Shown one piece after another: positions 52,380 through 62,272 of a stretch of 64,000 nt of DNA. The notes under the pieces are model-generated. The model was not told the DNA's origin. It did no database searches and worked only from the letters and a program-made list of their open reading frames with translations. Made by a program: the position numbers and the translations under genes. The stretch comes from Zonotrichia leucophrys gambelii (lineage: Eukaryota; Chordata; Aves; Passeriformes; Passerellidae): the NCBI RefSeq assembly GCF_028769735.1, contig NC_088171.1, positions 72,743,216 through 72,807,215 on the forward strand, written 5' to 3'. Each line of letters begins with the position of its first letter. Within the stretch, counting starts at the first letter, position 1.

Positions 52380-53224
52380 GGGATTTGTTGCAAGTGAAGT
52401 GAAGAATCACACGGCTGTCCAAAGGGTGGAACTCAGGGAAAATTCTTCCTGGTTCAGAGATAGGAATCAGGGAGTTGAACCCTCAAGGAACCACCTACAG
52501 AAGGAGGGACTGGAGAAGGGTATCCTTTGGGAACTGCTGGATAAATAACCTCTTCAGAATTTACAAATTCTGGTGAAAATGTGGGAGAAAAGGGATAGGA
52601 GGTCTTTAGAAGAGAGACTATCCTTCCTCTTAATAACCCACAGCCATTAAGTGGTTTCTACAGCCCCATGAGTGAAGCTGTATGTAGCTGATTCTGAGAT
52701 GCTGGGAAACTCTCAGTGCTGTCCCCAGGAAGTGAGCCAGGGTGCATCCAATGGAAAGATCTTAGAAGACTCACTGAAAATAAAGATGGGGATATGTTGC
52801 TAACTCTTTCCCTTGGTTCCTTGTGATCCCCAGTCACCTTTTTAACAGCCACAGCAGCCTTCCTCTGCCCTGAATAAGGAAACTGCCAAGCAAAGTGGGA
52901 TAATCCCTGAAAAGACAGATACATTTTACTGATGTCTTCAGGTGCTCTAAGCCACAGCAGATGGCTCAAATAAAATGTTGGTTGTCTGGTGATAGCTCCA
53001 CAGAGACCACAATGGTATTGGTTTCTTTCCCTTTGAATAATATCGGTTTGGGCCTCCTGAAGGGGAAAGCATGGGTGTATTCTAAGGTAAAGAACTAGAA
53101 ATTCTTTTCTCCTGTGCTCTCGGTAAGACTTTTACAAACTGCTCCTGAATTATCCCTGCCAAGGTACTGAATTTATCCCCTGCTTTAAATTGGGAATGGG
53201 GACTGGATATGCAATTGCTGAAGT
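52380..53224 (+). mobile_element. Possible upstream part of the ERV remnant, copy 1
   Basis: This segment lies directly upstream of the recognisable RT fragment. It has higher GC than the AT-rich flanks and contains short interrupted plus-strand frames that could be gag/protease remnants. I see no certain CCHC zinc knuckle or DTG/DSG protease motif, so assignment rests only on position and composition. The 103-codon minus-strand frame at 52658-52969 has no recognisable motif and is probably antisense. Confidence 0.25.
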
Positions 53225-53700
53225 CAAGAGTTAAAGGAGAGGAGAATTGTTGTTCAAAGCCACTCTTCCTATAATTCACCTCCATGGCCCATTAGTGAAC
53301 TGAATGGGAGGTGGTGCCTGACTGTGGCTGGAATGTAGGTACTGGTCCCTTGACTGCTGTGGCACTTAATACAGCAAAACTAACTTCCATCATTCAGGAA
53401 CAAGCACACCTTCTTTTAGCTACAATCAATGTATAGGATTATGGATTTAATGGTTCTCTTTAGAGAGGGAGATAAGGAATATTTTACTCTCAGGTGGGAA
53501 GGAGTACAATACGCCTTCACTCACCTCCCAGAGGGATGCCAGCACCCACTCCAGCCCATCACACCTCAGCTCTTGAGGTGAAGGAAAGGACCAGGTGGGG
53601 CTGCCAAGGTATAGCAACACACTGATGATGTGTTGATTGGGGGTGCTGATATCACTGAGGAGGGACAGACTCAGGCAAAAATAATTGACAATGTGGAAAA
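53225..53700 (+). pseudogene. Decayed retroviral reverse-transcriptase fragment, copy 1
   Basis: Plus-strand frames give the ordered landmarks of a retroviral RT palm and fingers. YNSPPWP lies at 53270-53290, then a GPLTAVALNTA segment near 53344, IQEQAH near 53392, WEGVQYAFTHLPEG at 53495-53536, and a QHTDDVLIGG active-site box at 53615-53644. The last corresponds to the YxDD catalytic motif with the tyrosine replaced by histidine, and both aspartates are at 53624-53629. The landmarks lie in different frames with at least one frameshift (between about 53430 and 53483) and several stops, including two between the last two motifs. No RNase H, integrase or env follows, because the CR1 tail begins immediately. 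It is a dead endogenous retrovirus pol remnant of unresolved class. Confidence 0.85.
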
Positions 53701-53709
53701 GAAAAAAAC

Positions 53710-53985
53710 TGCAGGGTGTCAAGAGGAGGGATGAAGGCTCTTCTTGGTGGTACCACACAACTGGACAAGAGGCAACGGGTAAAAACTGGAACACAGAAAG
53801 TTTCACCTAAACATTCTTTACCTTGGGGTGACTGAGCACTGGAGCAGGTAGCCTAGAGAGGCTGTGGAGTGCATATCCCTTTTCCTGGAGATATTAAAAT
53901 GCTGTCTGGACACAATCCCAAGTAATATGCTCTGGGGGACCCTGGTTTAGCAGGGAGATAAGACCTCCACTGGTGATCTCCAGAC
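53710..53985 (+). mobile_element. CR1 LINE 3' tail, plus strand, copy 1
   Basis: Sense-strand CR1 sequence begins abruptly after the RT fragment. It has GTCAAGAGGAGGGATGAAGG, the conserved ACAAGAGGCAACGGGTAAAA string, and the ACTGAGCACTGGAGCAGGTAGCC and GGAGATATTAAAATGCTG parts of the 3' region. The final GATCTCCAGA is present, but the usual ATTCTATG terminal repeat is not recognisable and the end is diverged. It is roughly 275 bases long and 5'-truncated. Its position directly against the retroviral fragment suggests it inserted into, or was joined by deletion to, the ERV before the duplication. Confidence 0.88.
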
Positions 53986-54142
53986 AATTTTGGTCCAGCA
54001 AGATCTACTGCACTGATGCCTTTCAAAGTTTTCATCCCTGCCCCCTTCACTTCTACTGTGATAATTTTCTAGCACAGTAATTATAAAGAAAACTGAGAGA
54101 ATTTTGAATTTTGGAGTAAATATTTTACCACAAAATTGCTAC

Positions 54143-54155
54143 ATATATATATATA
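54143..54155. repeat. (AT)n microsatellite, short allele in copy 1
   Basis: 13 bases of alternating AT. The matching position in copy 2 has 25 bases. Confidence 0.9.
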
Positions 54156-54723
54156 CACATAAATATACATTAATGCACATATACACAAATATGCTTAAAA
54201 GGTTAAGAAAATCACTCATTTGCATTATGCAAAGTGCAGAAATTTCTAATTTGTTTGGTCTCTCTGTCTCTCTCTAAAAAGTTACTTCTTAAATAAGCCA
54301 TAAAACTGCTAAAAAGGTGGATGGAAGGAAAAACCTTTTTGCAAAAAATATTAAAACAAGGTCCCCTGAACCAGACAGTAAAGAGATAATGCAGGACTTT
54401 GGAAACACATGGCAGAACTTAATTTTGAAATAAAATATTGAATTTTACTACATTTGGGGCTACAGAGATTTTGAAAATATTTCAAGCCTCATTTGCTTTG
54501 AGAGTTATTTAGTCTCAATGAAGTACCAAAGATGGAATCATAATGATTTTATGGCAAATTGCCAGAATAATTTTATTTAACTACTTTGCATCTGGTTATT
54601 TGTCCTTTTTTGGTTGATTACTTTTGTAATAACTAGCCAGCCAGGTCTGGAAATGCAGGTATTTCAGTAACAGCATACTCTGATTAAAACAACATTTTCT
54701 GCTTTGCTGGTGAAAAAAGAAAA

Positions 54724-54780
54724 GTAGGAAAAAAAAAAAAAAAACAGAAAAACAAACAAACAAACAAAACCCACCAAACC
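54724..54780. repeat. A-run and (AAAC)n tract, copy 1
   Basis: A long A run is followed by ACAAACAAACAAAC units and then CCCACC. It is the source of the Phe/Leu-rich minus-strand frame at 54596-54868, which is not a gene. Confidence 0.85.
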
Positions 54781-57700
54781 CATAAGTGACCATCATCATT
54801 ACCCAAAAAATAAGAAAAAAGAAAAAAGTAAAACAGAACTTCCCCGAATGACTTTTCAGATGTGCCAAATTAACCTAGCTGTGATAGATGAGTTTGTTCA
54901 AATTTAGATATTGAAACTGAAAAATATATTCTTTATATTCCTCACAAAACCTGACTTCTTAAATTATTAAGTTCAGTTATTTTATTCCACAGATTCTTGA
55001 AGCTGCAAGAAATGCAAAGTTAGAAATCCAAAGTTGCGCTTTTTAAATTTGTGACTTTGGTGTAAGGCCTTAGAGCATAAATAAACCATGTTGGTGAGTA
55101 TGAGGAGACAACAGTATGTTCTGCATCAATTGTGCAAATTGTAACCCAAAAAATACTTCATCGCATACTGGCCAACATTTTCAGAAATATTTGTCTTGTA
55201 AAATTACAGGTCCTCTATTTTTTTTTTTAATTTTAAATTTTGATTTTACTTTAATGCCTGTACTAATCCTTATTTCCTTCTTTGATGAGGAAAAATGAAC
55301 TAAAATAGATATATATTTTAAAAAATAAATTAATATAGATTTAACAAAATTAAGCTCAGAATTTTTAGAGGGTAATTTTTGAAATACTACCAAAAATAAT
55401 GTAATTTGTGCTATCCTAGCACAATTAGCATGCTTTTTGAGTTTACAGAGCCTTCTACTTTTAAAAAGTAGATGATGTCCTAATTCTATTGATTTGAAGT
55501 CTGCCCTGTTTAAACTGTGCAGATGACCAACCTAAAGCAATTACCCCATCTTATTGTCATCTCATCATTAATTCTCTACAGGTTAAACAAATTTGAATTA
55601 ATATTTGCAACTTCCACATTGAATAAGCAGCTCCTCCAGCATATTATCTTAAGACAAATTAATTAAGACAAACTAGTATTATAGTAATGCATTTTTGAGA
55701 AGAGAAAGAGATTCTGATTGCCACTGAGTTATAATATACTGCCAAATATATAACATATATCTCAAATTTTCAAGTCATTACTTTTAGTCTGATAACTTCC
55801 TTATTAATAATACAGATTACAAAACATCCAAAGCCATATGATTACATCAGGAGTGTCTCCTAGACTCACACACTCCTAGCTTTTCCATACTTATTTAAAT
55901 TTGCTGTCCATGTATCACCTAATAGACAAAAGCATGGACATGCTCTGTGTTTGTTACAGTTCAATCCACTTGTTTGAAATGCTGACCATTGTATCACAAG
56001 GAAAATGTACACAGGTAGAAATGAGATCTAAAATGTTGAAAGAACAGAATAGACTCCAAAAGATTGCAGTGAGAACAGGATCTTTGGCTGACAATCTGGC
56101 GGAGTATTTCTTCTGTCGGTTCACTCAAGCACCTAAGTGTCATTTTATTTATTTATATTCTCTTCACTCCTCAGATCTATCCTCCAAAGAGTCTGGACAC
56201 TGTTTAGCTTTAAAAAATCAAACCAAAACAAAACACCCAAAACAAACAAATTATAAGTTGCATAACTGATCGTGCTGACAACTGTTAATCATGATAACTC
56301 CTGCACTTTTAGAACCATTTAGAATGAAATTAAAATGTAATCAATAAAGCAACATAGAATGGAGGCTCTAGTGTTCTTTTAGAGAATTGCTAAACCATTG
56401 ACAGTTCTGTAACACTTCTAGAGTAAAGCAGCACCTAAACAAGACACAAACTGAAAATATGGAATTGAATCCTTAGTGGAATACATCCTTGAGAAGTGAT
56501 CTTACATTCCATAGTAATTGCCAATAAAGTGGGGCAGTATTCAGTACCTAATTGTAGTGTCTTTGTGATATTTCTACATCTGTATCTTCTAACCTTTATT
56601 CTTTGTTATGTGGAAAATTTAGGAATTTTTTTAAGCTTTCTATGTACTTAAAACAAATAAACTGTGAAAAAATCAAGGGTTATACACTGACAGGCAGATA
56701 TTAATGCTGTAAACTAGGCTGTAAGTATGATCATTACTAGTGGAGAAAGGATGCAGAATTTCACTGCATTGATTCAAGTTAATAATTGACATTTTTTTAA
56801 GATGCATTCCTTAATGTTTATATCTCATATATCATATTCCTTTGGAAACAGTCTTAACTATGAATCTTCATAGTACTAAAATACTTACTGTGTTTCCATA
56901 GTCTAAGTGCCCTGGTAGGTAGATATTTGGATTTAACACATTATGTTTAAAAACAGGACCACAACTGAAGTAAATCTTCCAGGAAGAGTCTGGAGAGACA
57001 CCTGGAAGACTGTGAAAGAGCAGAGCAATGATTACTTCATTCCTTTGCATAATGCAAAATCATTAATTGAATAAAATCAGGGAATTACTAGCTGCCAATA
57101 TTGCTGACTAATACCTCTTACTGTAATGTATAATGAAGATCCATTAGGGTTAATGATCTTTATAGAGCTCACATATTGGAGTTTAGAGAATTTCTCCTTA
57201 GAAAACGTTACCTATTGACAACCACAGCGTCACTCTGAATTACTGAAGAATAAAGACAAGGATGTGACCCATTTACATTCCCCAATTGGTCCTTCCTGCC
57301 TGACGTGCCCCCAAGGAGGTTTCATTATCCATTGTTCAGGAGTCTGTTTTCCTGAATGGGCTCTAACTAACCTTATGGTTTCTGCCAGAATGAGATGTAG
57401 GGTCACTGAGCAGACAGTGAGGAAAAGGAAGGATCAGTCTGTCTGTCTGTCTGGTAGAGAACACCCTGTGAGAATGCAGGAGCAGAGAGTAGAAACCAGC
57501 ATCATAGGCAGGACAGGAAATTTGGTACCATCTTTGCTTCAACATATTAAAGCAAAAAGCTCAAGTTCGTTTCCAACCTTGCACTGAAAACAAAATTATT
57601 TTTGTAACCAAGTTTTCTATTAAGTAGGAGGTTATTGCTCACAATGTCATATATATATCTCTTTATATACATACAGCTATCTACAAAGGATTTGAGCAGA

Positions 57701-60700
57701 AATCTACTGTTTCACTTTTTTCAACTTTCTTTACACCATGGGTTGATATAAAACAGACGAGTTTGTTGAACTATCTACAAGTTCCAAATTTCACTGTTAA
57801 GAATACCACTTTGCTTTTACCATGAATCGTCAGAAAATCACCTTTGACTATGAACTGCACACACAAATAAACATATTGAATAGTGAATCTCTATTCCAAA
57901 AAGACTCTGATAAGCTGCATTGATTTATCTTGTTATGCATCATAAAGTATTAATATAAATAAATTATAAACAGCTGCAAATTCTAAATGCTTGCAACACA
58001 TAGGTTCAAGTCTTCTCTGACTGTAGAAATATTGCTGAAGAGCACACTTGATAACTTCAGATACAGAAAGTGACTTGGAACTTCAAACATAAGAAAGTGA
58101 CTGAGTAACACTGGTGTAACAAAGTGTGGACTCAGGAGAAAATAGAAAAAAAGGTTGGAGTAAGAAGATTAATTTGCTGCAAAGTCAGTCATTCATTTCA
58201 GCTTTATCTTATATATTAAAATTATTATTTGTTATTAAATCTAAATAATTTACTATGGAAAGTATGGAAAAAATTTTAAAATCATGGATTGATGAATGTG
58301 GACACAATGTGTCTTGGGGATGTGTACTACAAGCCTTTTTCCAAGAGCAGTGATAGTAAAGATTGTTTCTATAAGCAAAAGCAGTGTCAGATATTCCTTT
58401 CACATTTACCAAAATATGAAAAGCTTATTTCACTTTATGATTTCTCCAAGGACTAAAGCAACAATCTCTAACTCCTCCTTAGTATATAAGATGTTATTCT
58501 GAGGTGCATCTAACGAATTTGGGGAAACAAATCACGAAGCAGTTCAGCAGAGTTTGTGATGCTGAGTTAGATGTCATTGATAGTTCAACCTCAGACTCTA
58601 GTTAGGAAAGATGGAAGATTTGAAAGAGAAAGCAAATTGGCCTCCTAAAGTTGCTGTAAGCTGTCAGGAGCAAATACAAAGACAACTGGACTAGTGGCAG
58701 CAAAAACTATACATATTTGAGGTTTTAAATTAGCAAGACACAGATGCCTAAATGTCACATATTGAAGACAGGAGAAAAAAAAAAAAACCAAAATGCATGC
58801 AAAGGTAATGACTTCCTCATTTTAAATGATATGAAGAAACCTAGGATCTAAAGAGTCACAACATGTTTAATGTCCTTAAGGGAAGGTGACTGAAAATTGC
58901 ACTGTCTGAAAAGAAATATAATGATATTAGTATAATAGTAAAGACTCATTTATCTCTTTTGACACTCCACCTAGGTTTGTGATCCCTAAAAACACTAAAC
59001 AAATGAAAAAACTGAAATCTCACTGTCAACAACAACAACAAAAAATAAATTTAAAAGATATTGTGTCTGTTCTTGTCTTAAAAGCATGCCTACTAAAATA
59101 AGTCCATTTTTTCTAGTCTTATATAACAGGAACTCTCATTCACTACACTAAATACAGATTTAGTGCTTTCCAACAGTGGATCCAGAGAAGGAAAAAAGAA
59201 GAGCACCACTAGTGAACCTCCCATCCCTATCCATCTTCTCCAGCAAATAAAAAGAACTTCTAAAAAGAAGCAAATAGACATCAAACACTATTGCTGCAAT
59301 GCTGCAGAGATTCAAGACTCTATCCTTAACATCATTTTGTCAAAGGAATGTTCCTAAATTTGTTGATAATTGCAGGCTTGAAATGCACTTTGCAATGCGT
59401 GGAAGAATGAGGATGAAGTAATACGAGGGCACTCTCTATCTCAATTGCAATCTAGTTGAGGATACAGATCCTAGTGTATTAAAAAAAGTTACCACATCCA
59501 TCAGTGCAGGAGACAAAAATAAGGAGCTCATTTAGACCCCTTGTAGAGGGGAGAATCCATATCTATCTCCATGCCAACATTGGATAAACCCATTGAGAGT
59601 GTCCAAAAGGCAGCTTGACCCCAATTCATACATAAGAGACATCTTGCATTCAGTCTGTCTTCTCCCATGTAGTTGTTTGCTAACCCGGATAAAACAACCT
59701 CCCTAATTAGAGGACTGCCTGACTCATTGAAGGTTTCTGCAACCTATTTGCAAGATAGACTTCAAGCTGCTCATGTAGGAGGGTGGCAAGCTGGACCTCA
59801 TCTTATGTGGGGGGAAATAGCAGATAAGCTACCAGTTAATGGCTGACAGATGGGATTTGTTGCAAGTGAAGTGAAGAATCACACGGCTGTCCAAAGGGTG
59901 GAACTCAGGGAAAATTCTTCCTGGTTCAGAGATAGGAATCAGGGAGTTGAACCCTCAAGGAACCACCTACAGAAGGAGGGACTGGAGAAGGGTATCCTTT
60001 GGGAACTGGTGGATAAATAACCTCTTCAGAATTTACAAATTCTGGTGAAAATGTGGGAGAAAAGGGATAGGAGGTCTTTAGAAGAGAGACTATCCTTCCT
60101 CTTAATAACCCACAGCCATTAAGTGGTTTCTACAGCCCCATGAGTGAAGCTGTATGTAGCTGATTCTGAGATGCTGGGAAACTCTCAGTGCTGTCCCCAG
60201 GAAGTGAGCCAGGGTGCATCCAATGGAAAGATCTTAGAAGACTCACTGAAAATAAAGATGGGGATATGTTGCTAACTCTTTCCCTTGGTTCCTTGTGATC
60301 CCCAGTCACCTTTTTAACAGCCACAGCAGCCTTCCTCTGCCCTGAATAAGGAAACTGCCAAGCAAAGTGGGATAATCCCTGAAAAGACAGATACATTTTA
60401 CTGATGTCTTCAGGTGCTCTAAGCCACAGCAGATGGCTCAAATAAAATGTTGGTTGTCTGGTGATAGCTCCACAGAGACCACGATGGTATTGGTTTCTTT
60501 CCCTTTGAATAATATGGGTTTAGGCCTCCTGAAGGGGAAAGCCTGGGTGTATTCTAAGGTAAAGAACTAGAAATTCTTTTCTCCTGTGCTCTCGGTAAGA
60601 CTTTTCAAACTGCTCCTGAATTATCCCTGCCAAGGTACTGAATTTAAAGCCTTATCCCCTGCTTTAAATTGGGAAAAGGGACTGGATATGCAATTGCTGA

Positions 60701-60703
60701 AGT

Positions 60704-61187
60704 CAAGAGTTAAAGGAGAGGAGAATTGTTGTTCAAAGCCACTCTTCCTATAATTCACCTCCATGGCCCATTAGTGAACTGAATGGGAGGTGGTGCCTGA
60801 CTGTGGCTGGAATGTAGGTACTGGTCCCTTGACTGCTGTGGCACTTAATACAGCAAAACTAACTTCCATCATTCAGGAACAAGCACACCTTCTTTTAGCT
60901 ACAATCAATGTATAGGATTATGGATTTAATGGTTCTCTTTAGAGAGGGAGATAAGGAATATTTTACTCTCAGGTGGGAAGGAGTACAATACGCCTTCACT
61001 CATCTCCCAGAGGGATGCCAGCACCCACTCCAGCCCATCACACCTCAGCTCTTGAGGTGAAGGAAAGGACCAGGTGGGGCTGCCAAGGTATAGCAACACA
61101 CTGATGATGTGTTGATTGGGGGTGCTGATATCACTGAGGAGGGACAGACTCAGGCAAAAATAATTGACAATGTGGAAAAGAAAAAAA
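60704..61187 (+). pseudogene. Decayed retroviral reverse-transcriptase fragment, copy 2
   Basis: Counterpart of 53225-53700, with the same landmarks and defects: the YNSPPWP box, IQEQAH, the QYAFTHLPEG box and the HTDDVLIGG active-site box (catalytic aspartates near 61103-61108). Substitutions between the copies are few. The same premature stops are inherited, so the pol fragment was already dead when the unit was duplicated. Confidence 0.85.
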
Positions 61188-61315
61188 CCTGCAGGGTGTC
61201 AAGAGGAGGGATGAAGGCTCTTCTTGGTGGTACCACACAACTGGACAAGAGGCAACGGGTAAAAACTGGAACACAGAAAGTTTCACCTAAACATTCTTTA
61301 CCTTGGGGTGACTGA
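61109..61315 (+). pseudogene. Chance frame joining ERV remnant and CR1 tail, copy 2
   Basis: A 68-codon frame starts just after the RT catalytic aspartates (MLIGGADITEEGQ) and continues without a stop into the CR1 tail (KRQRVKTGTQKVSPKH). It is open here because copy 2 has one extra C near 61188, and copy 1 lacks that base and shifts frame. No start context or conserved function is evident. It is listed as a by-product of an indel, not as a gene. Confidence 0.6.
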
Positions 61316-61465
61316 GCACTGGAGCAGGTAGCCTAGAGAGGCTGTGGAGTGCATATCTCTTTTCCTGGAGATATTAAAATGCTGTCTGGACACAATCCCA
61401 AGTAATATGCTCTGGGGGACCCTGGTTTAGCAGGGAGATAAGACCTCCACTGGTGATCTCCAGAC
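61189..61465 (+). mobile_element. CR1 LINE 3' tail, plus strand, copy 2
   Basis: Counterpart of 53710-53985, nearly identical and with the same truncated 5' junction against the RT fragment. Confidence 0.88.
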
Positions 61466-61622
61466 AATTTTGGTCCAGCAAGATCTACTGCACTGATGCC
61501 TTTCAAAGTTTTCATCCCTGCCCCCTTCACTTCTACTGTGATAATTTTCTAGCACAGTAATTATAAAGAAAACTGAGAGAATTTTGAATTTTGGAGTAAA
61601 TATTTTACCACAAAATTGCTAC

Positions 61623-61647
<25 letters not shown>
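61623..61647. repeat. (AT)n microsatellite, long allele in copy 2
   Basis: 25 bases of alternating AT against 13 in copy 1. It creates the tyrosine/isoleucine run of a plus-strand frame at 61584-61769, which is not a gene. Confidence 0.9.
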
Positions 61648-61653
<6 letters not shown>

Positions 61654-62218
61654 AATATACATTAATGCACATATACACAAATATGCTTAAAAGGTTAAGA
61701 AAATCACTCATTTGCATTATGCAAAGTGCAGAAATTTCTAATTTGTTTGGTCTCTCTGTCTCTCTCTAAAAAGTTACTTCTTAAATAAGCCATAAAACTG
61801 CTAAAAAGGTGGATGGAAGGAAAAACCTTTTTGCAAAAAATATTAAAACAAGGTCCCCTGAACCAGACAGTAAAGAGATAATGCAGGACTTTGGAAACAC
61901 ATGGCAGAACTTAATTTTGAAATAAAATATTGAATTTTACTACATTTGGGGCTACAGAGATTTTGAAAATATTTCAAGCCTCATTTGCTTTGAGAGTTAT
62001 TTAGTCTCAATGAAGTACCAAAGATGGAATCATAATGATTTTATGGCAAATTGCCAGAATAATTTTATTTAACTACTTTGCATCTGGTTATTTGTCCTTT
62101 TTTGGTTGATTACTTTTGTAATAACTAGCCAGCCAGGTCTGGAAATGCAGGTATTTCAGTAACAGCATACTCTGATTAAAACAACATTTTCTGCTTTGCT
62201 GGTGAAAAAAGAAAAGTA

Positions 62219-62272
62219 GAAAAAAAAAAAAAAAAACAGAAAAACAAACAAACAAACAAAACCCACCAAACC
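62219..62272. repeat. A-run and (AAAC)n tract, copy 2
   Basis: Counterpart of 54724-54780, with one G to A change at its left edge that lengthens the A run. Confidence 0.85.

Larger units (their letters stand above)
48787..56250 (+). repeat. Tandem segmental duplication, copy 1 (7464 bp)
   Basis: Starting at TTATAAGTTGC (48787), the sequence recurs collinearly and in the same orientation at 56251. The offset between copies begins at 7464 and grows to about 7494 through short indels. By eye the copies differ at a few dozen substitutions and about a dozen indels, well under 1% of bases. Copy 1 ends in an A/C-rich tract (AAAACAAACAAA) and runs straight into copy 2 with no spacer. Inside are a decayed retroviral RT fragment and a CR1 tail, listed separately. 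Other frames in the unit, such as 49800-50123 (107 codons, plus) and 52658-52969 (103 codons, minus), persist in both copies only because the duplication is young. The first shows one substitution (Ile to Met), the second none. Confidence 0.97.

Noticed and set aside
52658..52969. 103-codon minus-strand frame identical in both copies
   Set aside because: No recognisable domain. It probably lies antisense to the decayed ERV region, and identity is explained by duplication age.
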